Assembly: GCF_026343955.1 (NCBI RefSeq)
Contig: NZ_JAPKNI010000007.1
Coordinates: 1-64,000, forward strand
Source of the DNA: Kaistia defluvii
Lineage (GTDB): Bacteria; Pseudomonadota; Alphaproteobacteria; Rhizobiales; Kaistiaceae
DNA length: 64,000 nt
Direction: 5' to 3'
Position numbers and translations under genes: made by a program. The notes under the pieces were generated by a model. The model searched no databases, was not told the DNA's origin, and saw only the letters and a program-made list of their open reading frames with translations. Of the stretch, positions 56,481 to 64,000 are shown one piece after another; the first letter of the stretch is position 1, and every line of letters starts with the position of its first letter.

Positions 56481-57208
56481 GCCGCCTCGCCCGGGCCGGG
56501 GAGCGTGTGCAGCCACGCCATGCGGGCGGCGAGATCGGGATCGCCGAAGGCGAGCGAACCCAGCACGACCGTCTCGGCGCCGGCGGCGCGCAGGCGCGGC
56601 ACGGTGTCGTGCCGGTTTCCGCCATCGGAAGCGAGGCGGACGGAGCCTTCCAGGCCCGCTTCCTTCAGCATGGCGCGGACGGCCTGAAGGCGCGGGCAGG
56701 CTTCCTCCGCGAGCCCTACGCCCTTCACGCCGATCGCCGTGCCGAGCAGGGTGACGAAGGCGAGTTTTGAAAGCCACGGCTTCACGGTCTCGAGCGGGGT
56801 TTCCAGCCGCACCACCATGCCGGCTTCGACGCCGAGTTCTGCGATCAGCGCCAGCGCTTCCTCGGCCACGGCGGCGTTTTCGACGTGGATGGAGATCAGG
56901 TCGGCGCCGGCTTCCGCGAATTGCTGGATCTGCGACAGCAGGATGCTGTCCTGGACCATCAGATGCACATGCAGCGGCTTGCGCGTCAGGCCGCGGATGC
57001 GGGCGACAAGGTCCGGGAAGAACAGCAGAGCCGGCGCGAAATGTCCGTCGGCGACGTCGATATGGCAGATGTCGACATGCGGTTCGATCCGGGCGATATC
57101 GCGCTCCATGTTGCACAGATCGGCCGACCACAGCGAGAATTCGCCGAGCATTCGGTCGCGCGGCAGGGCCTGGAGCCAGCCGGCGGCGGGCTTGTTGGTA
57201 GCGTTCAT
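56477..57208 (-). CDS. Ribulose-phosphate 3-epimerase family protein
   Basis: 243 residues, TIM barrel. SLWSADLCNMERDIARIEPHVDICHIDVADGHFAPALLFFPDLVARIRG, PLHVHLMVQDSI and LASDGGNRHDTVPRLRAAGAETVVLGS give the usual metal and phosphate sites. Similar to D-allulose-6-phosphate 3-epimerase (AlsE) as well as Rpe; it interconverts 3-epimers of ketose phosphates. A housekeeping rpe is expected elsewhere, so this copy should serve the operon. Confidence 0.88.
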   Translation of the reverse strand: MNATNKPAAGWLQALPRDRMLGEFSLWSADLCNMERDIARIEPHVDICHIDVADGHFAPALLFFPDLVARIRGLTRKPLHVHLMVQDSILLSQIQQFAEAGADLISIHVENAAVAEEALALIAELGVEAGMVVRLETPLETVKPWLSKLAFVTLLGTAIGVKGVGLAEEACPRLQAVRAMLKEAGLEGSVRLASDGGNRHDTVPRLRAAGAETVVLGSLAFGDPDLAARMAWLHTLPGPGEAA

Positions 57209-58032
57209 GGGTTCGTCTCCCGGGACGGATCGAGGGTGCGCAGGAAGCTGTCCAGTTCGCTGCGGAATTCTTGGATATGACGAGGCTTGTCGATCGCCTT
57301 GGGCGCGATCTCCGTGAGGCGGGCGCCGGGAATCGTCTCGGCCAGACGTTGCGCATAAGCGAGCGGATGGACGGAATCGACGCCGTGCCCGATCACCAGC
57401 GTCGGCACGTCGAGCGCCCGCGCCTCCGCCTCGGTGACGCCGGGCCCGTCCAGCGCGATCCCGTCCAGCAGATCGGCGGTGACGGCAGGCTCCTGACGAT
57501 CGAAGAACTTCAGCAGCGAGGCCAGATTATCGGGCGCCCGGATGGCGAGATCCATTGCCGGCGGCGAGGCCGCGAATGCTGCCTTGGCTTCTTCCGGCGG
57601 CTGACGTCGCAGGTGCTCCGCGACTAGCGCATAGGGTCGCATGTTGTCGGGCGCCGCGTCGAACAGCCATGCCGGACGCGCCAGCACCAGCCCGGCGACG
57701 CGGCCACGATGATGATGGGCAATGTGCAGCGCGATCGCCGCCCCCATCGAGATGCCGCCCATGACGAAGCGATCGATGCCGTGCGCATCGCAGATGGCGA
57801 GAATGTCGGCAGCGAACATGGCGATCGAGAACGGCCGCATGGTTCCGGCTCTGGATTGCCCTTGCGCCCGGCATTCGACGGTCAGCCGGCGATAGGCGGG
57901 ACCGTCGGGAAAATTCTCCGCGACCTGGCCGTTGTCTCCGCCAAGCCCGTGCTGGAACACGACCGGCAGGCCGATGCCGCTGTCGAAGACGCTGAGTTTT
58001 GCATCGTCGCGGAGGAAGGTCGAATGGGTCAT
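57205..58032 (-). CDS. Alpha/beta hydrolase
   Basis: 275 residues. VVFQHGLGGDNGQVAENFPDG is the oxyanion loop, MGGISMGAAIALHIAHHHRG the nucleophile elbow (Gly-x-Ser-x-Gly) and HGVDSVHPLAYAQRLAETIPGARL the late acid region; a late His follows in DKPRHIQEF. It looks like enol-lactonase/PcaD-type esterases. Between sugar dehydrogenase and kinase genes, a lactonase or esterase step on the oxidised sugar is plausible. Overlaps both neighbours by four bases. Confidence 0.88.
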   Translation of the reverse strand: MTHSTFLRDDAKLSVFDSGIGLPVVFQHGLGGDNGQVAENFPDGPAYRRLTVECRAQGQSRAGTMRPFSIAMFAADILAICDAHGIDRFVMGGISMGAAIALHIAHHHRGRVAGLVLARPAWLFDAAPDNMRPYALVAEHLRRQPPEEAKAAFAASPPAMDLAIRAPDNLASLLKFFDRQEPAVTADLLDGIALDGPGVTEAEARALDVPTLVIGHGVDSVHPLAYAQRLAETIPGARLTEIAPKAIDKPRHIQEFRSELDSFLRTLDPSRETNP

Positions 58033-58853
58033 GGCCGCAGCAGGCCGGAGAGATAGCGGGCGACGCCGGGCGCCTCCTCGGCCGAAAGGCCATGGGTCAC
58101 GACGGGACCGTCGAAGCCGACCGCCTCAAGCCGCGCGAAAAAGTCCGGAAAGTCGACGACGCCGGTTCCAGCCGTGGCGAAGCTGCCATCGGGATTGCGG
58201 TCCTTGGCATGCGCCATGGCAATCCGGCCCGCCAATTGCTCGACCGCGTCGGCGACGATGCCTCGCGCGGTATCTCTATCCGCGACCTCGAACAGATTGG
58301 CCGGATCGAGCACGAAGCGAATCCGCTCCGAGCCGATCGCCTTGACCAGCCGCCTGCCGTCCTCGGCCGAGGTCACGACATTCGCCTGCTCCGGCTCGAT
58401 GCCGAGATCGACACCCGCCGCCTCGGCCAGCGAGACCGCCTTGGCCATCTCGGCCAGGAGGTCGGCCCAGGCCTCGGGGGTCGCATTGTCGGGATGGTGC
58501 GCCCACTGGTCCAAGCGATCGCGCGTGCCGGTGCAGAGCGTCACCAGCGGAACGCCGAGTTCTCGCGCGGCGTCGAGCAGCAAGCCGAGCCGTCGCAGCC
58601 CATCTTCGCGCACCGTGACGTCGGGGTGGATCATATTGTAGGTGCCGGAAAGAGCCACCAGCTCGACGCCGGTCTCGGCGACCGCCTGCCGGATCGCGGA
58701 GATCGTCTCCGCGGGGATTTCGTCCGGCATGGCCGGCAATCCGGCGCAGGCCATGTTGAACTGCGCGGTCTCGTAGCCGGCCGCCTTGACGGCAGCCAGC
58801 ACGGTTAACGGACTGCTACCAGAAAACGTCTTCGCGAAGATCCCGAGGCGCAT
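58029..58853 (-). CDS. Sugar phosphate isomerase/epimerase (xylose isomerase-like TIM barrel)
   Basis: 274 residues. Metal-binding Glu and His residues are spread as in the AP-endonuclease-2/IolE family: VELVALSGTYNMIHPD, LVTLCTGTRD, VDLGIEPEQANVVTSA, RFVLDPANLFEVAD, AMAHAKDRNPDGSF. Probably epimerises or isomerises a sugar or keto-sugar. Overlaps the dehydrogenase gene by one base and the hydrolase gene by four. Confidence 0.88.
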   Translation of the reverse strand: MRLGIFAKTFSGSSPLTVLAAVKAAGYETAQFNMACAGLPAMPDEIPAETISAIRQAVAETGVELVALSGTYNMIHPDVTVREDGLRRLGLLLDAARELGVPLVTLCTGTRDRLDQWAHHPDNATPEAWADLLAEMAKAVSLAEAAGVDLGIEPEQANVVTSAEDGRRLVKAIGSERIRFVLDPANLFEVADRDTARGIVADAVEQLAGRIAMAHAKDRNPDGSFATAGTGVVDFPDFFARLEAVGFDGPVVTHGLSAEEAPGVARYLSGLLRP

Positions 58854-59929
58854 CAGACCGCCCCTTGCATGTCCGCGACGCGGACCGCCCGGCCGCTGCG
58901 CGCCGACTCGGCGATCGCCGCCATGGCGCGGACGGAGGCGAGCCCGTCATCGATGTTGGCGCCGCGCTGCGGCACACCGTTCAGGATAGTGTCGGCAAAG
59001 CCTTCGAGCTGGCGGCGGAAGAAGTGGCCATCGGCGCCGAGCGGACGGTGATAGGTCGCGTCCTTCTCAGAGAAGATCTCGACATCGCTCGATTTGAAAT
59101 ACCAGGGATTGTAGGTTTTCGCGATGATGCTGCCGTTCTCGCCATAGAGCTGGAAGCCTTCGAACCAGTCCATGCGGACGGCGACCGTCAGGTCGAGATG
59201 CCCGAGCACGCCATTGGCGAAGCTCGTCTCCACAAACCAGCTATAGGCACCGAACCGCTCCAGCAGGCGCGCCCGGACCTCGGTGATCTCGCCGCAGAGA
59301 AAGCGAGCCGTATCAACAAGATGGCTGCCATGGGCGAGCATGAAATAGCGCTTGAGGTCCGCCTTGGGGTTCTCGCTCGGCTTCCTGGCCAGCTTGCTGG
59401 TGATCGGCAGTGGCTGGACCGCATCGGTCATCGTGTAGCGGTGGGTACTGTCGCAATACCAGGCCTTGAGCGACAGCAACTGGCCCATCTCGGTTCGGAT
59501 GAACTTTTCCGCCGCCTCCAGTCCGGGATCGAAGCGCTTCATGTGGCCGACCTGCAGGGTCAGGCCGGTCCGCTCGACGACCTGCTTCAGCGCCTCGACC
59601 TCCTCGACATTGACGCCGAGCGGCTTTTCACAGAGCACGTGTTTGCCGGCTTCGAGCGCCCGGATCGCCATCGGCACGTGAAAGCTGTCGGAGATCGCAA
59701 CGACCACAGCCTCGACCTCGGGATCGGCCAGCATGGCGTCATAGTCGGCATAGGCCTTGATCGGCTCATAGGTCGCCGCCATCCGCGCCAACAGATCGGG
59801 GGCCGCGTCGCAGATCGCGTACAGATCGGCGTTGCGCGCCTTCACCGAGGATTCGAGATGGGCGAATTGGGCAATCGGGCCACAGCCGAGCACGCCAACC
59901 CGCAGCTTGCGCGCGTCCTTCGTGAGCAT
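58853..59929 (-). CDS. Gfo/Idh/MocA-family sugar dehydrogenase
   Basis: 358 residues. NAD(P)-binding LRVGVLGCGPIAQFAHLESSV, AISDSFHVPMAIRALEAGKHVLCEKPLGV with the EKP motif, and MLAHGSHLVDTARFLCGEI in the C-terminal domain with the catalytic His of the family. Oxidises a sugar or cyclitol hydroxyl. It lies 19 bases after the upstream TIM-barrel gene. The second member of the family in the divergent gene may act in the opposite direction or on another carbon. Confidence 0.9.
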   Translation of the reverse strand: MLTKDARKLRVGVLGCGPIAQFAHLESSVKARNADLYAICDAAPDLLARMAATYEPIKAYADYDAMLADPEVEAVVVAISDSFHVPMAIRALEAGKHVLCEKPLGVNVEEVEALKQVVERTGLTLQVGHMKRFDPGLEAAEKFIRTEMGQLLSLKAWYCDSTHRYTMTDAVQPLPITSKLARKPSENPKADLKRYFMLAHGSHLVDTARFLCGEITEVRARLLERFGAYSWFVETSFANGVLGHLDLTVAVRMDWFEGFQLYGENGSIIAKTYNPWYFKSSDVEIFSEKDATYHRPLGADGHFFRRQLEGFADTILNGVPQRGANIDDGLASVRAMAAIAESARSGRAVRVADMQGAV

Positions 59930-59948
59930 GGAATATCCTTCTTGGCGT

Positions 59949-60758
59949 TCAGGCGAGCAGCGCCCGCATCGTCTCGCGATTGGTCAGGACGGCCTTGGCC
60001 GGGTCCGCGGCGGCGACGTCCGACTCTTCTTCCAGCACGAGCCAGCCATTAAAGCCTGGGCTCGCGGCAACGATCTCGACCACCGCCCGCGTGTCGCAGA
60101 CGCCGGAACCCAGCATCCGCCAGTCCCCGGCCGCGTCGACATCTTTCAGATGCAGGTAGCGGATCCGGTCGCGATACGTTCTCAACGTGTCGAGAATATC
60201 CATGCCGCCGCGCAGGATGTGGCCGGTATCCGGCACCCAGCCGAGCCGAGCCGGGTCGGTCAGGGCAAAGAGCCGGTCATAATCGGCCCGGTTGAACAGC
60301 AGCGTGTTGTGGTGCGAGCTCGGATGCACCGCGACCGCGACACCCGCCTTCTCGCCCAGCTCGGCCGCGGCGTTGTAGAGATCCGCCGCCGCCGCGAATT
60401 TTCCCTCGCGATCGCCCGACGACATCACGGTGGCGCTCCCCAGAGACAGCACCGCGCCCGGAAACGCCGCCACGAAATCGAGCGTGCGATCGATCATGGC
60501 AAGATCACTCGCGAGCCGTTCGGGCTCGGTGTAGCCGCTGTCGCTCGCGCAGGCGAAGGCGGCCAGCTCCAGCCCCCGCGCCGAGAGCGCGCGGCCAAAG
60601 TCTGCCGGCTGGCTGGCATAGGAGCCGATCATCGTGTCTGTGATCTCGATGCCGGAATAGCCCGCGCTGGCGATCGCATCGAGCAGGTCGTCCGGCCCGC
60701 CGCTCCAGCGGTCGCCGAGCATTTCCCAGGTATAGGTCTGGCAACCGATCTGCAGCAT
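59949..60758 (-). CDS. Sugar phosphate isomerase/epimerase (TIM barrel), first gene of operon
   Basis: About 269 residues. LQIGCQTYTWEMLGDRW, GIEITDTMIGSYASQPADFGRAL, VAVAVHPSSHHNTLLFNRADYDRLFALTDPARLGWVPDTGHILRGGMD and RIRYLHLKDVDAAGDWRMLGSGVCD hold the His/Asp/Glu metal set seen in IolE- and hydroxypyruvate-isomerase-like proteins. The ATG at 60756-60758 is the first that fits the barrel. First gene of the leftward operon, with an inverted repeat about 60 bases upstream. Confidence 0.9.
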   Translation of the reverse strand: MLQIGCQTYTWEMLGDRWSGGPDDLLDAIASAGYSGIEITDTMIGSYASQPADFGRALSARGLELAAFACASDSGYTEPERLASDLAMIDRTLDFVAAFPGAVLSLGSATVMSSGDREGKFAAAADLYNAAAELGEKAGVAVAVHPSSHHNTLLFNRADYDRLFALTDPARLGWVPDTGHILRGGMDILDTLRTYRDRIRYLHLKDVDAAGDWRMLGSGVCDTRAVVEIVAASPGFNGWLVLEEESDVAAADPAKAVLTNRETMRALLA

Positions 60759-60819
60759 GATGCGCGGATTCCAGGTTACGCACGCCGTGCCCGGCTCGCG
60801 TCGATGATTGTTCGCTGAA

Positions 60820-60858
60820 ATCATGCTTGCTGTTTTGTGCGCGCCGGTCAAGCATGAT
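60820..60858. promoter_or_regulatory. Inverted repeat in the divergent sugar-gene promoter region
   Basis: Perfect arms ATCATGCTTG (60820-60829) and CAAGCATGAT (60849-60858) with 19 bases between; arm centres are 29 bases apart, near three helical turns. It sits midway between the divergent operon start (60758) and the plus-strand dehydrogenase start (60939), as expected for an operator of the DeoR-type repressor encoded at 54709. Confidence 0.6.
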
Positions 60859-60938
60859 GATGCATGAATGCGCATCGAGGTGCAGGCGCCACGGCAGTGC
60901 GAGGGCTCGCACGGCGGCATAGGTTGGGGGAGACCAAG

Positions 60939-62075
60939 ATGAAGCGGTTGGGAATTGGCGTGATCGGCTGCGGCAACATCGCCAGCACCTATCTGCGCAA
61001 CGCCGCCCTGTTTCCGGGTGTGGAATTGCGCGCCTGCGCCGACATGCAGCCGGAGGCGGCGCAAAAGCGAGCCGGCGAATACGGCCTGCGCGCGCTCACC
61101 GTGGACGCGCTGCTGGCGGCGGAGGATGTCGATCTCGTCCTGAACCTGACGGTCCCGAACGCGCATTTCGAAATCTCGATGGCAGCGCTTTCTGCCGGCA
61201 AGCATGTCTTCACGGAAAAGCCTCTCGCCGCCACGGCCGCCGAAGGCCGCACCCTGGTTGCGGAGGCCAAGCGGCGGAACCTCGCCATCGGTTCGGCGCC
61301 CGACACGTTCCTGGGCGCGGCTGGCCGGCTGGCGCGGCGGTTGATGGATGAGGGCGCCATCGGCAGGGTCGTTGCCGGAACGGCCTTCATGATGGGGCGC
61401 GGCATGGAGCACTGGCATCCGGCACCGCAATTCTATTACCAACCCGGCGGCGGCCCGGTCCTCGACATGGGCCCCTACTACGTCACCATGCTGGTCAATC
61501 TGCTGGGACCGGCGAAGCGCGTCATGGCGCTAAGCACGATCGGTGCGATGGAGCGCAGGATCACGGCGCCTGGGCCGAACCACGGCACCACCTTTCCGGT
61601 CGGGACGCCGACGACCATCATGGCGCTGATCGAGTTCGTCTCCGGCGCCAGCGTCACGCTCGGCATGAGCTGGGACGTCTTCCGGCACGGCAATCATCCG
61701 ATCGAACTGCATGGCACCGAGGGATCGCTGCGCCTGCCGGATCCCGATACGTTTGGCGGTACGGTCGGTCTCAGTACCCGTGGCGAGCCATGGCAGGAAC
61801 TCTCCACCGCGGACACGCTGCACGGCCGCATCAACTGGCCCTATGACGCGCCCGATCGCGCCAACTACCGCATGCTCGGCGTCGCCGATCTCGCGCGGTC
61901 CCTGCGCGATGGGACGCCGCCGCGTGCGTCCGGCGAGTTGGCCCTGCATGTTCTGGAGATCCTGGAAGGCATTCTCCATGCCGGCGCCTCGGGATCGGTC
62001 GTCACCCTGCCCGAAAGTCCGGTCCGCCCCGCCAGTCTCTCCGAGGAAGATGCCGCGCTTCTACAAAAGGATTGA
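60939..62075 (+). CDS. Gfo/Idh/MocA-family oxidoreductase
   Basis: 378 residues. LGIGVIGCGNIASTYLRNAALFPGVEL, VLNLTVPNAHFEISMAALSAGKHVFTEKPLAA (EKP motif), and GGGPVLDMGPYYVTMLVNLLGPAKRVMA in the C-terminal domain, where Asp and Tyr replace the Gly-His seen in its neighbour. NAD(P)-dependent sugar oxidation or reduction. GGGGAG seven bases before ATG 60939. Divergent from, and by position co-regulated with, the minus-strand operon. Confidence 0.9.
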   Translation: MKRLGIGVIGCGNIASTYLRNAALFPGVELRACADMQPEAAQKRAGEYGLRALTVDALLAAEDVDLVLNLTVPNAHFEISMAALSAGKHVFTEKPLAATAAEGRTLVAEAKRRNLAIGSAPDTFLGAAGRLARRLMDEGAIGRVVAGTAFMMGRGMEHWHPAPQFYYQPGGGPVLDMGPYYVTMLVNLLGPAKRVMALSTIGAMERRITAPGPNHGTTFPVGTPTTIMALIEFVSGASVTLGMSWDVFRHGNHPIELHGTEGSLRLPDPDTFGGTVGLSTRGEPWQELSTADTLHGRINWPYDAPDRANYRMLGVADLARSLRDGTPPRASGELALHVLEILEGILHAGASGSVVTLPESPVRPASLSEEDAALLQKD

Positions 62076-62190
62076 GTTTCGCGCGTTCCGTGCAGGCGGC
62101 GTTAGCCATGCCAGCAAAGCGCGATGCAAAGCGGCGTCGGGCGTTCTATATTGCTCCGAACCCATTTTTCGGCTTCGGCGACAGGAGACC

Positions 62191-62541
62191 ATGATGAGAC
62201 GCTTTTCGTTGATCGCACTGGCAGCGTTGGGATTTTTTGCCGGCGCGACCGCCGCCAGCGCGCAGACCGAGGCCATCCAGCCGGTCGATTCGAGCCAGTT
62301 CCGCAATCTCTCCTGCGACGAGATCGCCAGCCGGATCCAGGCGCTGAATGTGCCGATCTCCAGCAACAACAACAGCTGGGACGAGCTTCGCCGCAACCCG
62401 ACGCTGCAGTTCATCCTGCTTGGCATCCGGACGCCGAACCCGACCTATGAAGAGTTCATGGCGCATGCGCGCGGCGAGCGCATTGCCCTGATCGAAGTTG
62501 CCGTCGCCAAGAACTGCGCTGCCCAGCGCGGTATCCAGTAA
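62191..62541 (+). CDS. Small secreted protein of unknown function
   Basis: About 116 residues. AGGAGACC before two tandem ATG codons; a signal peptide (RRFSLIALAALGFFAGATAASA) and a mature part of about 90 residues with a single pair of cysteines (LSCDEIASRI and AKNCAAQRG), able to form one disulfide. This size and two-Cys layout is seen in HdeA-like and similar periplasmic proteins, but the match is not firm. The gene ends with a hairpin 28 bases downstream. Confidence 0.7.
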   Translation: MMRRFSLIALAALGFFAGATAASAQTEAIQPVDSSQFRNLSCDEIASRIQALNVPISSNNNSWDELRRNPTLQFILLGIRTPNPTYEEFMAHARGERIALIEVAVAKNCAAQRGIQ

Positions 62542-62568
62542 GCGCACGCGACTATCCTGACTCCACGA

Positions 62569-62590
62569 GGCGGCGGGCTCCCCCGCCGCC
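62569..62590 (+). terminator. GC-rich hairpin after the small secreted protein gene
   Basis: Perfect 9-bp stem GGCGGCGGG/CCCGCCGCC with a four-base loop, 28 bases past the stop codon. What follows is C-rich (CTGTCCCTTCCC) rather than a clean T-run, so strength as a terminator is uncertain. Confidence 0.5.
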
Positions 62591-62658
62591 CTGTCCCTTC
62601 CCGGGATCGACGCTTCCCGCTCTTCGTCTTGCTCGCAGTCCAAACGGGGTTGGCATCA

Positions 62659-63681
62659 ATGTCGGGACGCGCCCGGATCGACTGGGTCGATTACGCCAAG
62701 GGCTTCTGCATCATCATGGTGGTGATGATGCATTCGACGCTCGGCGTCGAAAAGGCCGCTGGCGCGGAGAGCTGGCTCGGCCATGTCGTCGCCTTCGCCC
62801 GCCCCTTCCGGATGCCGGATTTCTTCCTGATCTCGGGATTGTTCCTGGCCAGGGTTATCGATCGCGACTGGCGCACCTATGCCGACCGCAAGATCGTACA
62901 CTTCGCCTATTTCTACGTTCTGTGGCTGGTCATCCAGTTCGCCTTCAAGGCGCCAGGCATGGCGGCTGAAGATGGCGTCGCGGGGGCGCTCGGGCAGTTC
63001 CTGCTCGCCTTCATCGAGCCTTTCGGCACGCTCTGGTTCATCTATCTGCTGCCGATCTTCTTCGCCGTGACCAAGCTGCTGCGCGGCGTTCCGTCCTGGA
63101 TCGTGCTGCTCGCCGCTGCCGTTCTGGAAATCGCACCGATCCATACGGGCTGGACGATTCCCGACGAGTTCGCCTCCCGATTCGTCTATTTCTATGCCGG
63201 ATACCTGTTCGCGCCGCAGGTATTCCGTCTTGCCGCGACGGTCATCGCCCAACCGGCCCTGGCGGTGCTCGGGCTGGTCGCCTGGGGCCTCATCAACGGC
63301 CTCGCGGTGTTTGGCGGCGTCTCCGAAATGCCCTTTATCGGGCTGGGACTTGGCATCCTTGGCGCCTGTGCCGTCGTCGCCTTCTCGGCGCTGCTTTCCA
63401 AGGCCGATCTCATGGCGCCGCTGCGCTATTGCGGCGAGCATTCGATCGTCATCTATCTCGCTTTCTTCCTGCCGATGGCGGCGACCCGCGTGCTTCTGCT
63501 GCGCACTGGCGTCATTCCCGATCTCGGCACCGTATCGCTGATCGTCACGGCGGTCGGCGTGATCGCGCCGCTGCTGCTCTATTGGGCTGTGCGCGGCACG
63601 CGGCTGCGTTTCCTGTTTGAAAGGCCCGGCTGGGCGCGCATCGATCGGGTGAAGGCCCAAGAATTCGCACCGGCGGAGTGA
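62659..63681 (+). CDS. Acyltransferase-3 family membrane protein
   Basis: 340 residues, about ten membrane helices. RIDWVDYAKGFCIIMVVMMHST contains the conserved His near the first helix, followed by RPFRMPDFFLISGLFLARVI with the family Arg and FFLISG, and YCGEHSIVIYLAFFLPM near the end. Acyltransferase-3 proteins move acyl groups (acetyl, succinyl) onto surface polysaccharides or lipids. Acceptor unknown. ATG 62659 is used. The photolyase gene starts one base after its stop, so both may be one transcript. Confidence 0.88.
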   Translation: MSGRARIDWVDYAKGFCIIMVVMMHSTLGVEKAAGAESWLGHVVAFARPFRMPDFFLISGLFLARVIDRDWRTYADRKIVHFAYFYVLWLVIQFAFKAPGMAAEDGVAGALGQFLLAFIEPFGTLWFIYLLPIFFAVTKLLRGVPSWIVLLAAAVLEIAPIHTGWTIPDEFASRFVYFYAGYLFAPQVFRLAATVIAQPALAVLGLVAWGLINGLAVFGGVSEMPFIGLGLGILGACAVVAFSALLSKADLMAPLRYCGEHSIVIYLAFFLPMAATRVLLLRTGVIPDLGTVSLIVTAVGVIAPLLLYWAVRGTRLRFLFERPGWARIDRVKAQEFAPAE

Positions 63682-63682
63682 C

Positions 63683-64000
63683 ATGGCCGATAGCACAAAG
63701 CCCACGCTGGTCTGGCTGCGCGATGATCTGCGCCTTGCCGACAACCCCGCCCTGACAGCAGGGGCAAGACTCGAGGCCCCGCTCGTCGTGGTCTACATTC
63801 TCGACGAAATGAGCGAGGGCATCCGCCCACTCGGCGGCGCGTCCAAATGGTGGCTGCACGGCTCGCTGGACGCGCTCGGCAAGGCTTTGGCGGAACAGGG
63901 GCAGACGCTCGTGCTGCGGCATGGCCCGGCGCAGGAAGTCCTGCTGGAACTGGCGGCCGAGATCGACGCGGGTCATGTTTTCTGGAACCGCCGCTATGGC
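63683..64000 (+). CDS. phrB: Deoxyribodipyrimidine photo-lyase, N-terminal part cut by window edge
   Basis: The first 106 codons are present. TLVWLRDDLRLADNPALTAGA is the start of the photolyase/cryptochrome antenna domain, followed by LVVVYILDE and GGASKWWLHGSLDALGKALAEQG, both typical, and HVFWNRRYG at the edge. The full enzyme repairs cyclobutane pyrimidine dimers with FADH- and light. The C-terminal FAD domain is outside the window, so class and intactness cannot be judged. Confidence 0.92.
   Translation, partial: MADSTKPTLVWLRDDLRLADNPALTAGARLEAPLVVVYILDEMSEGIRPLGGASKWWLHGSLDALGKALAEQGQTLVLRHGPAQEVLLELAAEIDAGHVFWNRRYG

Noticed and set aside
55530-57356. One 608-codon frame covering the ROK kinase and beyond
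   Set aside because: Only the last 316 codons are the kinase; the upstream part is out of frame with the epimerase and hydrolase genes and is non-coding shadow.

Overview
The window looks like chromosome of a GC-rich alphaproteobacterium of the order Hyphomicrobiales (Rhizobiales). The reasons are the block rlpA / D-Ala-D-Ala carboxypeptidase-like / tmk / holB / metG / tatD / MBL hydrolase, a one-step phosphatidylcholine synthase, PuuD-type urate oxidation, xdhABC with a BMP-type ABC importer, and GC-rich palindromic intergenic repeats. I cannot fix the genus. No phage, insertion sequence, CRISPR array or replication origin was seen. One tRNA gene (Ser, anticodon UGA) is present.

Region by region. 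1-8.3 kb: a broken LysR gene, then a leftward operon running pntAA-pntAB-pntB, aldehyde dehydrogenase, SDR (acetoin/secondary alcohol type), a decayed zinc alcohol dehydrogenase and oleate hydratase. An exact FNR/FixK-type box lies before pntAA, and a divergent TetR gene has a palindrome in front of it. 9.2-19.8 kb: tRNA-Ser and a rightward housekeeping block (RlpA, a DacF-like protein lacking all three penicillin-binding signature residues, Tmk, HolB, MetG, TatD, PhnP-like MBL, a flippase-like membrane protein), interrupted by an inverted family-90 glycosyltransferase gene. It ends at a strong bidirectional terminator. 19.9-28 kb: a GH2 glycosidase, an unknown single-span membrane protein, remnants of a chloramphenicol-phosphotransferase-like gene, a 2H phosphoesterase, an old yellow enzyme, a truncated globin and RimO. 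27.6-31.9 kb: ECF sigma and anti-sigma pair, two secreted cysteine-motif proteins, and a type III polyketide synthase coupled to an ICMT-like methyltransferase.

32.1-47.7 kb: a purine catabolism regulon on the minus strand, uraH-xdhA-xdhB-xdhC-ABC ATPase-two permeases-BMP binding protein-puuD-uraD-allantoate amidohydrolase-like-M20 hydrolase, with a divergent LysR regulator and a T-N11-A type site between them. Together these import a purine, oxidise (hypo)xanthine to urate, and take urate through HIU and OHCU to allantoin and allantoate-type ureides. No allantoinase gene is seen. 47.9-54.6 kb: quinone oxidoreductase, MFS exporter-like protein, TerC, phosphatidylcholine synthase, a split YeeE/YedE pair coupled to a UbiH-like flavoprotein, and HspQ.

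54.7-62.1 kb: a tightly overlapping seven-gene minus-strand operon (TIM-barrel isomerase, Gfo/Idh/MocA dehydrogenase, second TIM-barrel isomerase, alpha/beta hydrolase, pentulose/hexulose-phosphate 3-epimerase, ROK kinase, DeoR repressor) divergent from another Gfo/Idh/MocA gene. A perfect 10-bp inverted repeat lies in the shared promoter region. This looks like a sugar or polyol oxidation-isomerisation-phosphorylation pathway whose substrate I cannot name, and it is the best candidate here for an undescribed pathway. 62.2-64 kb: a small secreted protein, a membrane acyltransferase and the start of a photolyase gene cut by the window edge.
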